NCBI GenBank assembly: GCA_964598485.1
Contig: CAZRCD010000001.1
Coordinates: 248,001-312,000, forward strand
Origin: SOJA01 sp964598485
Lineage (GTDB): Archaea; Thermoproteota; Bathyarchaeia; Bathyarchaeales; Bathycorpusculaceae
Length of the DNA: 64,000 bases
Direction: 5' to 3'
Shown here: positions 35,103 through 43,762 of the stretch, piece after piece
How positions within the stretch are numbered: the first letter of the stretch is position 1
How the letters are laid out: the number at the start of each line of letters is the position of its first letter
Position numbers and translations under genes: made by a program
Notes under the pieces: generated by a model
The model's database searches: none
Told to the model about the DNA's origin: nothing
Seen by the model: the letters and a program-made list of their open reading frames with translations, nothing else

Positions 35103-35811
35103 TTAAGGTGTGTGACCGTAACGCCCCGTTAATGGGACGAATGCAACTCCACCAAGGTTTTCTTTCGTAATTTTTCCGTTTGTTCCTTTTGTGATTTTCA
35201 TGAGTGTTTGGAATAGGTGCATGCTTCCAACAGGGATCAGCATTATTCCGTTGGGCTTTAACTGTTCAATTAAAGGCTTAGGAACATCCGGTGCGGCAGC
35301 GGTCACTAGAATTCTGTCGTAGGGAGCCCTTTCAGAATAGCCCATGGAGCCGTCTGTGCAGATTATGGTTATACGGTCGCCGTATCTAGCTTTCATGATG
35401 TTTCTTCTGGCAAATTCAGCTAAACGTTGAATTATTTCCACCGTGTAAACATGACCCCATCCACTTCTAGGCGTGTCGCTGGATGCAACTACCTCAGCTA
35501 TGGTTGCGGCGTGCCATCCCGAACCCGCTCCAACTTCCAGCACTCTACAGCCGACTTCCAATTGTAAGGCTTCGTTCATTATTGAAACCATGTCTCGCCT
35601 AGCTCAGCATCTAAGCCAAGCTATGTGGCGCCGAAACAGTCTGCCCGAACCCTATTGGAAGCGGCGTATCCACGGCACTGTAAGACTGCATGTTCTCTGG
35701 AAGAAAGTTTGCACGAGGCACAAAACGCATGGCTTTGATAACCTTTGGTGATCGGAGAATATTCTGCTTTATTAGTTTTTCAACGAGTCTTTCCCAATCC
35801 CTTTTCTCCAA
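35103..35811 (-). CDS. pcm: Protein-L-isoaspartate O-methyltransferase, interrupted by a predicted 31-nt intron
   Basis: The gene looks broken: exon 1 (35811-35625, TTG start) reads to FGQTVSAPH then hits a stop, and exon 2 (35593-35103) resumes with MVSIMNEALQ. Removing 35594-35624 gives CCA CAC ATG GTT, that is SAPHMVSIM, exactly the family signature, and one 225-residue protein of normal length. The SAM-binding motif is VLEVGAGSGWHAA. The enzyme repairs isoaspartyl residues in aged proteins. The insert folds as a bulge-helix-bulge-like intron, so splicing is a better explanation than decay, although transcripts are needed to prove it. Confidence 0.8.
35594..35624 (-). other. Predicted bulge-helix-bulge-type intron in pcm mRNA
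   Basis: On the minus strand: exon 1 ends CGCC-AC, intron A, stem UAGCU, 14-nt loop, stem AGCUA, then GGCG pairing with the exon CGCC, then AG, then exon 2 ACAUGG. The 5' bulge ACA is cut after its second base and the 3' cut follows two bases after the helix, the rule for the archaeal tRNA splicing endonuclease. Length 31 nt, with in-frame stops. The outer helix beyond the 3' bulge is weak. Confidence 0.7.
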
Positions 35812-36049
35812 ACTAAGGCACCAAATGAATAATTACAAAAGGAAGCTTTTAACATATTTGCATTTTGAAGAAATAGAATAAGATTGCTTTCTTCTTAATC
35901 ATCCCCTTCTCTTTCTTTTTGCAGTGTGAATGTGTTGCTAGACGACTAGGCTAATGTGGTAATTCTCTGTGAATAACTTCTACGCTTCTTTATCGTTTCC
36001 TAAGCCTAAAAGCTTTAAACAACAGAAAAGAGGGTTATGGTTCTGTTGT

Positions 36050-37591
36050 TCACCAGAAGGTTATCGTTGCACCCATTGGATTGCCATAGCGTTTGACTGT
36101 GAAGCTTGTGGCATCTTTGGGAATTGTTACGCAACCATCAGCGTCTGGAATAGCTTCGTCTTCAGTGTCAAAAACAACAGTAACTCCAGTTAAATTATAG
36201 ATGTAGTTTCCAGCGCTGGGAACATTGTTTCTCACTATTTGGTAATCTACTACATCGATTACTCCGTCTGGTTTGATGTCTGCCATGTAGTCCCAATTTG
36301 CGCTGCCCTCACACTGCCCTACTCGAACCTTAACAAATTGATAATCCGAAGCATCCACTATGCCGTCAGGCCATCTGCTTATAGTTTCGTAGGGTGAACT
36401 ACCGCCAGTCTGGTCTCCTTCAATATCAGAATCATCAAACAAGAATTCAATCTTTAAAGCATTGATATCAAAGTTAGGAATGTAGAAGTATCCGTCGGTT
36501 AAGGTTTTCATCGCACATACTGCTACTTCGATATAAACGTTTGCAGGAGGTTGGTCTAAATCCAGTTCGTCCGTTTCATTGATGAATGTTGGAAGTCCGT
36601 CGCCGTCACAATCCAGCCAAGGATATTCGTACGGGTCATTTTCTAAAGCATAGTCAAAAGCTTCTTGTATTGAAACACGCCCGTTTTCATCGAAGTCTGC
36701 GTATACCGGGTTTTCATCTTTTATCGGGTTTGCCGGGTTGCTGTAATCCCATGTCGTGTTGTTTCCATGAAGTGCGTCTATGAAAACCTCTGAAAACTCA
36801 GCGAAACCATCATCATCACAGTCCCCGACAGAATAATGAGTTTCGTCTGTCGACGTGACAATCACACGGTTTGCGGCGCTTAAGTCATCTATGAATCCGC
36901 CGCAAAAGCATGTTTCATTTTCTGAAACACACGCCTGAAGTACAACTATCTGAGTGCAATTCGGCAACTCGTCCAAGTCTTCTTTGAACTCGTCGTCCCA
37001 GTAAACTGCATTGTCATTGTAAAACCATAACCCTTCGTCGATTCCAACCCAGTCTTCCGTATCCCCATCCCCGTTCCAGTCCATGTTTAACGTTTGTTCG
37101 GAAACCTCATTTCCTTCATCACTGGGATTGGCAACAGGTCCGTCATCATCCCAGCTTAGCGTAACATTTCCCCCTTCAATCTTTTTTTTCAGATCATTGT
37201 ATCCTCTTCCGTGGGTAAATATGTAAATCAGCACTATGTCATCTTCGTCTGCGTTGGGTTTAAGCCACTCGGTGATATAATACCTGACGCTCGTACTGTT
37301 AGCAATGTCGTCTATTACATAGTCTTGAAGAATTTCTGAAGGGGGGATAAGCCACGGATACAGGTACATGACGTGGTCGGCGCTAATTCCTATGTCGTAG
37401 ACTAACAAATGATAGAAGTAGTACGTGTCCCTTAAAGTCTGATGTGGCTCGGGACCAATTAGTTCGGGAGTTCCCCCCACAAGGAGGACCCATCGCTCAA
37501 CCTTTCCGTCTCCACTACACGTTGCTAGAGGAACGGGAACGAAGACTGTCAAGCCTAATACTATAAGCACGAACAACAAGGCCCTCTTCAA
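36050..37591 (-). CDS. Secreted legumain-like (clan CD) peptidase with dockerin-like tail
   Basis: The 513-residue protein has a signal peptide (residues 1-26) and a caspase/legumain-like core: catalytic His127 in IFTHGRG and Cys221 in VVLQACVSEN, each after a hydrophobic strand as in family C13. Acidic Ca-binding-type loops follow (DCDGDGLP, DFDENGRVSIQEA). The tail has two dockerin-like units (DGIVDASDYQFVKV and DGVIDVVDYQIVRN, about residues 412-470). It probably acts outside the cell. The next gene upstream encodes a membrane-anchored partner and the two are separated by zero bases. Confidence 0.75.
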   Translation of the reverse strand: MKRALLFVLIVLGLTVFVPVPLATCSGDGKVERWVLLVGGTPELIGPEPHQTLRDTYYFYHLLVYDIGISADHVMYLYPWLIPPSEILQDYVIDDIANSTSVRYYITEWLKPNADEDDIVLIYIFTHGRGYNDLKKKIEGGNVTLSWDDDGPVANPSDEGNEVSEQTLNMDWNGDGDTEDWVGIDEGLWFYNDNAVYWDDEFKEDLDELPNCTQIVVLQACVSENETCFCGGFIDDLSAANRVIVTSTDETHYSVGDCDDDGFAEFSEVFIDALHGNNTTWDYSNPANPIKDENPVYADFDENGRVSIQEAFDYALENDPYEYPWLDCDGDGLPTFINETDELDLDQPPANVYIEVAVCAMKTLTDGYFYIPNFDINALKIEFLFDDSDIEGDQTGGSSPYETISRWPDGIVDASDYQFVKVRVGQCEGSANWDYMADIKPDGVIDVVDYQIVRNNVPSAGNYIYNLTGVTVVFDTEDEAIPDADGCVTIPKDATSFTVKRYGNPMGATITFW

Positions 37592-38236
37592 TTATTTCAC
37601 CTCAAACTGAACCCAAACTAGCTCCCTTTCTGATGCAGCGGCAGCTTCTATCCATTTTTCAACATCATAGAAGCAGATGTGTATTGGTGTTGGAGCTTCA
37701 ACGTTGATGTCTTGTCTTGACAACGATATTTTGAAAGTGTATCCGGTTTCCTCGTCGAATGTGCATGTATGGTAGGGGCTTGGACTTGATTCTATAATAA
37801 CCCAACCCAGCCCGCCCCATTTATATAGATAAGTCTGTCCTTGAGAGCGTGTCTTGTTGTCGACGTAGAGCGCGTAGGGTTCATCTTCAAATTCTAAATC
37901 TATTGTGCCATTGTTGTTTTTGTCGAAAACCACTCCCAAATAATCCCATTCGTTGTATTCGTCGTCGTTCACCGTAACGGTCATAGACAAGTTTTCAGCC
38001 TGCCAGTCAAACGTAACTTCTACGCGAACAGCAGTGTCATTTCTAATGTAATCGTTATAAAAGTAGAAGACATAGCTGTTAGACGGACCCTCAGAAAAGT
38101 TGAAACGCTGATAAACATTGAAGCCAACCGAGATGCACAGGCAAACAAGCAAAACCAAAGACAAGACAAACCAGCCCTGCTTCACGTTCAAAGTTTTGCC
38201 CTTTTCTCCCTTTCCAGTTGTTTCCAACTCTTCCAC
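37592..38236 (-). CDS. Membrane-anchored extracellular protein
   Basis: The 214-residue protein has a cytoplasmic lysine-rich N-terminus, one membrane helix (WFVLSLVLLVCLCISVGF, about residues 22-39) and an outside domain rich in beta strands, Asn and aromatic residues. It includes a Ca-loop-like stretch (VFDKNNNGTIDLEFEDEP). Its stop is immediately before the ATG of the legumain-like peptidase on the same strand, so the two are co-expressed. No family is recognised. Confidence 0.6.
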   Translation of the reverse strand: MEELETTGKGEKGKTLNVKQGWFVLSLVLLVCLCISVGFNVYQRFNFSEGPSNSYVFYFYNDYIRNDTAVRVEVTFDWQAENLSMTVTVNDDEYNEWDYLGVVFDKNNNGTIDLEFEDEPYALYVDNKTRSQGQTYLYKWGGLGWVIIESSPSPYHTCTFDEETGYTFKISLSRQDINVEAPTPIHICFYDVEKWIEAAAASERELVWVQFEVK

Positions 38237-38581
38237 CTCCCCAATAATGTCGTTTAGTTAAAAGTATTTAAGTGTTTATTACACCTGAGATTTTACAATA
38301 TTTGTAATTTTTTAGATGCTTCAGCCAAGTGAAGCCTAACATGTCCTAGCCAAAGCTTAAGTTTAATCTCTCTTGATTTGTTTGAAACACACCCATCTTT
38401 TCTTCAGCAACCCTTTAACTGTTTAATTGTATTTTCACCCTCCAACGGATTAACCGCTGCTTAACCTTTCTTTTCCGCTTCTGATTGCATGGACCCCGAT
38501 TTTTACCCCTTTCTATCCATGTTTCTTTTCCAACACAGTGTAGCGCTAGGTTTGTCTCGACAACAATGCATAAGAAAAGGC
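38237..38581. other. Intergenic region
   Basis: About 345 bases between the membrane protein gene and the convergently read end of glmS. It holds an AT-rich stretch near 38259-38320 (AGTATTTAAGTG, plausible promoter of the minus-strand pair) and pyrimidine-rich sequence. No gene or repeat is recognised. Confidence 0.4.
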
Positions 38582-40411
38582 CTATTTTACGGTAACAGAC
38601 TTGGCAAGGTTTCTTGGAGTGTCTGGGTTGTGGCCTCTCTCAACAGCTATATAATATGCCAGAAGCTGTAACGGAACAACGAAGGGTATCGGCGACAAAA
38701 CCTCAGGGACACCTTTAGGCACTTCCATATAATCCTCAGCCAACTTCTTAATTTCTTCATCGCCCTCCTCAATCACGGCAATTATTGAAGCCCCTCTAGC
38801 CTTCATCTCCATAATATTTCCTATCAATGTTCTGTGTGTTCCATCCTTTGGACAGATGAAAACGACAGGGAAACCATGTTGTACGAGGCTTATGGGTCCA
38901 TGCTTGCTTTCTCCAGCTGGGAAGGCTATAGACGGCGCATAAGCTATTTCCATGAGTTTCAGTCTGCCCTCGTAGGCTGTGGCTGTACTTATTCCACGGC
39001 CTAGGAAAAAGAATGTTTTGGCATCCTTGTATTTCTTTGCAATCTGCTTTGCTTTCTCCTCTTGTGTTTGAATTATGGTTTCAACAGTGTCGGGCAGCTG
39101 CTCCAATTTTTCCGCAAGAAAATCCATTTCATCCTGTGAAACTTTCCCTCTTTTCTTTGCAAGTCGTAGGGCCATCTGAGCAAGCACTGAAAGTTGTGAG
39201 GTGAACGTTTTCGTTGCCGCTACCCCTATTTCTGGACCAGACTGCTGACCAATGTATACTCGTGCAACCCTCGTCAAAGTTGAACCGATAGCGTTAGTTA
39301 ATCCGAGAACCGTTGCTGCTCTTTCGCGAGCACAGTTCACCGCGGCTAAAGTGTCTGCTGTTTCGCCGGATTGGCTTACTGTCAAGATTGTGCTGTCGAT
39401 ATTGACTGATTTTCCGTGTTGTTCAATGAACTCTGAAGCTATAACTGGATAGGTTGGTAAGAAAGCAAGCTTGGAAAACATGTATGACGCAGCCAAACAA
39501 GCATGGTATGATGTTCCGCAAGCCACGAAGAAAACTTCACGAGCTCGATCAAGAAAAGTCGCCATCAAATCAAGGTAATGCTCCTGCAGCCTAAGCGTGT
39601 TCCGCAGACAAGCTGGTTGCTCGTGGATTTCCTTCAACATAAAATGTGGATAGCCCTGCTTTACAGCCATTTCAGGCGTCCAATCAAAAAGCTTAGGTTC
39701 CCGCATAACGACGCTTGAATCAGCAATCTTCCTAACCTCGAAGCCTTCCCGTGTGAGAACAACAAGCTCGCCGTCCTCAATTATAACTGCCATGTTCGTT
39801 AAAGGCAGAAACGCAGGGATGTCAGAAGCGCAATAGACTGCGTTTTCATTTACGCCGATAACGAGTGGACTTTCATGTCTGGCACATATTACCTTGTCAG
39901 GTTCCCTCGTTGAAATCACAGCAATCGCATATGAACCATCAAGTCTCCTCACGGTTTCAAGCACAGCATCAACAAGGCTTAGTGAAGAATTAGTCTTCAT
40001 ACTTTCCTCAATAAGGTGAGCTATCACTTCAGTGTCAGTCTTAGACTTGAAAACATGACCACGGCTCTCCAGTTCCAACTTCAACTCGACAAAGTTCTCT
40101 ATAATCCCATTATGGACGACGGCTATTTGCCCGCTACAGTCAACATGTGGGTGTGCATTAACCTCTAATGGTGCACCGTGTGTAGCCCATCTTGTGTGTC
40201 CAATTCCAAGGTTTCCAGGCAAATCGTCTAGGTTATGGATTTTATGGACTTCGTCGATTTTTCCTTGGTCTTTTTTTATGTAGAGCTTGCCGTTGTACAG
40301 GGTTGCTTCTCCGACAGAGTCGTAGCCACGGTATTCAAGCCTTTTCAAAGCAGCGTGTATTATAGGAGCAGCATTCTCATTCTTCGAAACACAACCGAAT
40401 ATCCCACACAT
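38582..40411 (-). CDS. glmS: Glutamine-fructose-6-phosphate aminotransferase
   Basis: The 609-residue protein begins MCGIFGCV, with Cys2 as glutaminase nucleophile once Met is removed. It has GHTRWATHG and NHP-type residues of the glutaminase domain, followed by two SIS isomerase modules (SQSGETADTLAA; GRGISTATAYEGRLKLMEIAY) and the C-terminal HNPDTPRNLAKSVTV. It makes glucosamine-6-phosphate for amino-sugar and glycan synthesis. Length is standard. Confidence 0.97.
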   Translation of the reverse strand: MCGIFGCVSKNENAAPIIHAALKRLEYRGYDSVGEATLYNGKLYIKKDQGKIDEVHKIHNLDDLPGNLGIGHTRWATHGAPLEVNAHPHVDCSGQIAVVHNGIIENFVELKLELESRGHVFKSKTDTEVIAHLIEESMKTNSSLSLVDAVLETVRRLDGSYAIAVISTREPDKVICARHESPLVIGVNENAVYCASDIPAFLPLTNMAVIIEDGELVVLTREGFEVRKIADSSVVMREPKLFDWTPEMAVKQGYPHFMLKEIHEQPACLRNTLRLQEHYLDLMATFLDRAREVFFVACGTSYHACLAASYMFSKLAFLPTYPVIASEFIEQHGKSVNIDSTILTVSQSGETADTLAAVNCARERAATVLGLTNAIGSTLTRVARVYIGQQSGPEIGVAATKTFTSQLSVLAQMALRLAKKRGKVSQDEMDFLAEKLEQLPDTVETIIQTQEEKAKQIAKKYKDAKTFFFLGRGISTATAYEGRLKLMEIAYAPSIAFPAGESKHGPISLVQHGFPVVFICPKDGTHRTLIGNIMEMKARGASIIAVIEEGDEEIKKLAEDYMEVPKGVPEVLSPIPFVVPLQLLAYYIAVERGHNPDTPRNLAKSVTVK

Positions 40412-40604
40412 TTCTAAACCTCATCGCGTCACTTTTGAGCTTTAAGCAAGCTCTATCTAGTCTCTTCAATATGTATAAGCTTTTTTAGTACAAAAATTCC
40501 AATTCTAAAAAGTTTTTAGTAAGCGATTTTTTATATTACACGAAAACTTCACGTGAAAATGGCTACTTTAGTAAAAGCTCTAACAGCATTTTTATAATGG
40601 TTCC

Positions 40605-41756
40605 TTATTCTAAAGCTTTCCTAGCCAGTTCAGCCCCTAAAACCATGTTCCTAAGCTTTCGGAAACTGATTTCCCACGTTCTGGTTCTCAAGCCACAATC
40701 CGGGCTTACATATATTCTGCTGGGATTACCGATAGTCTTTGCAACGTGAAGTATCCTATCTCTGACAAGTTCTGGCGGCTCGACAGAATTGGTGTGCACG
40801 TCTACTACGCCTAAACCGTAATTTCCCTGAAAACTGTGTTCTTCAAACAGTTTTATTGCTTTGTAACCTGTTCTTACATTTCCGGTCCCGGGCTGACTGC
40901 TGTCTCTGTTTGCGAATTCAAGAGACAATTGACTGCAATCTCGCAGTTCGCAAGCGTGTCTGGCTAAAACTTCATAGTTGCTGTAGCAGTTGTGTAGGCT
41001 GAAGGCGCAGTTGAAACCTTTGACTGTTTCATTGAAAGATTCCACAAACAGCTTCATTTCTTCATCGGTTGGGTTGGTTGTTGCTGCAGGCTCATCTATT
41101 TGAATCCACTTTGCACCAGCACCTATCAGCTTGCTGATTTCTGGTCTTATCACCTCTTTTATCAAGTCGAAAAGAAATTCCCTCTTAGCCTCGAACTTCC
41201 TTCTCTTAAAGTCTCTGATTTCTCCGCTGAATTTTTTCTCGTAGTACTCGTTGAAGGTCCAATCAACAAGCGTATAAGCTCCTGTGAAGGGCACCTTTAT
41301 TTCTCTTTTAGTATTTTCTTTTGTGAACAGAAACTCGTCAAGAAAGAAGGATTTTGCATACTTTGGTTCCTCTATGCATGCTGCCTTGTTGAAGTATCTG
41401 TAGTCAAAAGATTTTACGTATCCTAAAAACTTGAAACCAGCAGTTTTTCTTATGACATGTTCGTACATTTCTGATCTCCATTGCTCTCCGTCAAAAACAA
41501 TGTCTAAGCCCGCTGTTTCAAAAAATCGAATGACATATTTGGCAGACCATTCAAGCAAGGCGCTTTTTCTACCTGCAGAATCGCCTCTGCTCAATAGCTT
41601 AACAAGTTCCTCTAAATTCTCGATTCTTAGTTTTCTCCCCCAGTTCACAGCCTCAGCTATCTCCTCATTTGACAGTGGTTTTCCTCTGTAGCCTTTGATT
41701 CTCCATCTTGGCTTGGCTAGACTTCCCACCTCTTGTGTCGGAAACATTTTATTCAT
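40605..41756 (-). CDS. MetE C-terminal-like methionine synthase
   Basis: The 383-residue protein resembles the catalytic C-terminal half of cobalamin-independent methionine synthase. The zinc ligands are visible as His and Cys in FSLHNCYSN, Glu in LSLEFANRD and Cys in YVSPDCGLRTR; WIQIDEPAAT is the family's barrel strand. It would transfer a methyl group to homocysteine. It overlaps the next MetE-like gene by 4 nt, in one operon with an MTHFR-like gene. Whether the donor is a folate, a pterin or a corrinoid protein is not known. Confidence 0.85.
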   Translation of the reverse strand: MNKMFPTQEVGSLAKPRWRIKGYRGKPLSNEEIAEAVNWGRKLRIENLEELVKLLSRGDSAGRKSALLEWSAKYVIRFFETAGLDIVFDGEQWRSEMYEHVIRKTAGFKFLGYVKSFDYRYFNKAACIEEPKYAKSFFLDEFLFTKENTKREIKVPFTGAYTLVDWTFNEYYEKKFSGEIRDFKRRKFEAKREFLFDLIKEVIRPEISKLIGAGAKWIQIDEPAATTNPTDEEMKLFVESFNETVKGFNCAFSLHNCYSNYEVLARHACELRDCSQLSLEFANRDSSQPGTGNVRTGYKAIKLFEEHSFQGNYGLGVVDVHTNSVEPPELVRDRILHVAKTIGNPSRIYVSPDCGLRTRTWEISFRKLRNMVLGAELARKALE

Positions 41757-42736
41757 GAAAACTCCTCTCTGAGACGTTTAGTCACGCTACTGATAACTTT
41801 CATTTTCTCCTCTGCCCTTTCCCATGGCAGAAAATCCAAATCACAGTTCGGACAAATGAAAACTTCCTCTATTCTAGAGCGGTATATAGATTTGATTATT
41901 TGTTCGGCGGCTGCAACTAGTTCGTCTTGTTTCTCAACGAGTGAACTTCTGGAGTCTATTAAACCTAAGGCAACACCCTTCTCAAAGTTGTATTCTGTTA
42001 ACTTTTCAAAATCAGTTTCGTAAAAGTCAATTCCTAAATGATCTACTGGAAAGTCTAGGGCTTCGGGTAGAATGTTTGAGAAATCGCCGAAGAATGTTTG
42101 GAGACATGTTTTAGTTGTTGTTCCTTTGACTGCTGTTTCTAATACATCATTCACGAGTGTCAACTTGTCTTTTTTGAACTTAGGTGTTAAGGGTTCATAG
42201 AGTAAGGCTGGGTCGCTTAGTTGTATGTAGCTGAAGCCTGTTGCAGCCAAGCTTTTTATCTCTTTGTTTATTATTTCAGCGAATTTGATCATAAATTCTG
42301 CTTCATCTTTGTAGTATTTGTTTTCTGAAAGGGAGACAAACGTGTACGGAGCGGGCAAAATGGCTTTCCAAGGAAGGTTTTTGGGCAGCTTCTCAAGCTG
42401 CATCATGTTGTTGACTACGTCTTTTTCTCGTTTAACGTAATCTGTTATGATCGGCTTTCTATAGAAGGTATTGTTGTTGAACCATCTTGTGAGGCTTCCG
42501 ACTGCTATTCCTTTCAAGTTCTCAGTGAACGGTCTAAACAGGTCTTGCCATTTCAACATTCCATCAGTGACGTAACTCAATCCCGCGGAAATCTGAGCTT
42601 CTATTGCATTTTCGGTGGCTTTTTCAAAAGATTCTTCAAGCTCTTTTTCACTGATTTTTCTCCTTTCATAATCTCTTGTTTTCTCTATTAGTTTGCTTGA
42701 TCGCGGAAGCACCCCCGTCACGTAACATCCGATCAT
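41753..42736 (-). CDS. MetE-like protein, second subunit
   Basis: The 327-residue protein is a second MetE-fold protein: FSYIQLSDPALLYEP, TTTKTCLQTFFGDFS and FICPNCDLDFLPWERA fill the positions of the barrel motifs. The Cys in CPNCDLD corresponds to the last zinc ligand, but the His-x-Cys pair is replaced by TCLQT, so it may be a methyl-donor-binding or regulatory partner of the gene at 40605. The start is adjacent to the stop of the MTHFR-like gene. Confidence 0.75.
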   Translation of the reverse strand: MIGCYVTGVLPRSSKLIEKTRDYERRKISEKELEESFEKATENAIEAQISAGLSYVTDGMLKWQDLFRPFTENLKGIAVGSLTRWFNNNTFYRKPIITDYVKREKDVVNNMMQLEKLPKNLPWKAILPAPYTFVSLSENKYYKDEAEFMIKFAEIINKEIKSLAATGFSYIQLSDPALLYEPLTPKFKKDKLTLVNDVLETAVKGTTTKTCLQTFFGDFSNILPEALDFPVDHLGIDFYETDFEKLTEYNFEKGVALGLIDSRSSLVEKQDELVAAAEQIIKSIYRSRIEEVFICPNCDLDFLPWERAEEKMKVISSVTKRLREEFS

Positions 42737-43624
42737 TTACCTTCTTAACTCCTCAACAAGCTTTCTTCCCAAATCATCACGACCCAAGGGCATTATGTGG
42801 AAGCCTATTTTGTATTTAGGAGAAAGAGCTGATTTCACCTCGTCAGCAATCTCCAAACACATCGTTATTAATTCGTTTGCAAAATCATCACTGCGCTTCA
42901 ACTTATTCAAGGATTGTTCAGGAATTTTCGTGTGTGAAAATTTGAGAACTTTGTTTAATGCCTTCGCTGATGGTTGAGGAGACAAGCCGACTAGAACTGG
43001 CTTGTTTATGATTAGTCCTTCTTTTTCAGCTTCTTGAAAGAAGTTTGGTACCGTCTCGTGGTTGAAGGTTATTTGCGACTGGAAAAAGTCAAATCCAGCC
43101 TCGACTTTTTTAGAGATTATTTCCACTTCGTTTTTTCTGTCAAATACTACGGCTCCGCCTACGAAAAAATCTGTTTTCCCATTGATTTTGATAAGGCCCT
43201 CATTGTAATATGCAAAGCCTTCATTCAAGCTTTTGACTATTTTACAAAGCTCTGCAGATGTGACTTCCCACACTCCTTTAGCCTTCTTCTGCCTTCGTAA
43301 TGGTTTATCGCCGCTTATGATGAACAAGTTTCTTATCCCTAGCAAATGGGCTCCTAAAATGTCTGATTGAAGGGCTAGGAGATTTCTGTCTCTGCAGTTT
43401 ATGTGTGGTATCGCATCTATTTTGAGATGGTCCATTACGATTTTGGCGTATGCTACAGATGATACCTTTAAGGCGGATAAGGGGTTGTCAGGTACGTTTA
43501 TCGCATCTAATTTGTCCTTGAATTTTGACACAGCTTGGAGGTGCTGGTTCACGTCGCAGCCTCTAGGAGACCATGCCTCGTAGGTTATTGGAGTGACATT
43601 TTCCTTTAGTCGTTCTCTGAACAT
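42737..43624 (-). CDS. Methylenetetrahydrofolate reductase-like protein
   Basis: The 295-residue protein has the MetF barrel pattern: VTPITYEAWSPRGCDVN, PHINCRDRNLLALQSDILGA (substrate and flavin region), NLFIISGDKP and FFQSQITFN. It would reduce methylene- to methyl-tetrahydropterin. As first gene of the operon with two MetE-like genes it supplies the methyl group for methionine. It is divergent from the HTH gene at 43763 across a 138-bp region containing a repeated 14-mer. Confidence 0.85.
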   Translation of the reverse strand: MFRERLKENVTPITYEAWSPRGCDVNQHLQAVSKFKDKLDAINVPDNPLSALKVSSVAYAKIVMDHLKIDAIPHINCRDRNLLALQSDILGAHLLGIRNLFIISGDKPLRRQKKAKGVWEVTSAELCKIVKSLNEGFAYYNEGLIKINGKTDFFVGGAVVFDRKNEVEIISKKVEAGFDFFQSQITFNHETVPNFFQEAEKEGLIINKPVLVGLSPQPSAKALNKVLKFSHTKIPEQSLNKLKRSDDFANELITMCLEIADEVKSALSPKYKIGFHIMPLGRDDLGRKLVEELRR

Positions 43625-43689
43625 TCTCTATCTCTTCACAGTTATCTTGTTTCTAAATTATAAAGGCGTACCAAGTTTGTTATCGAGTG

Positions 43690-43734
43690 AGTATTAATAA
43701 ATTGTTGCCGTTGTCGGATAAGTATTAATAAATT
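43690..43734 (+). promoter_or_regulatory. Two direct repeats AGTATTAATAAATT
   Basis: The 14-mer is identical at 43690-43703 and 43721-43734, 31 bp apart (three helical turns), each followed by a GCCGT block. It lies between the divergent metF-like operon and the HTH gene, so it is a good candidate operator for both. AATAAATT may itself serve as a TATA element. Confidence 0.5.
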
Positions 43735-43762
43735 ACCGCCGTCTTTATCCATATGAAAAGCC

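Noticed and set aside
38489..38671. Open frame on the plus strand over the end of glmS
   Set aside because: It is a shadow of glmS codons with no start context and no protein-like features.
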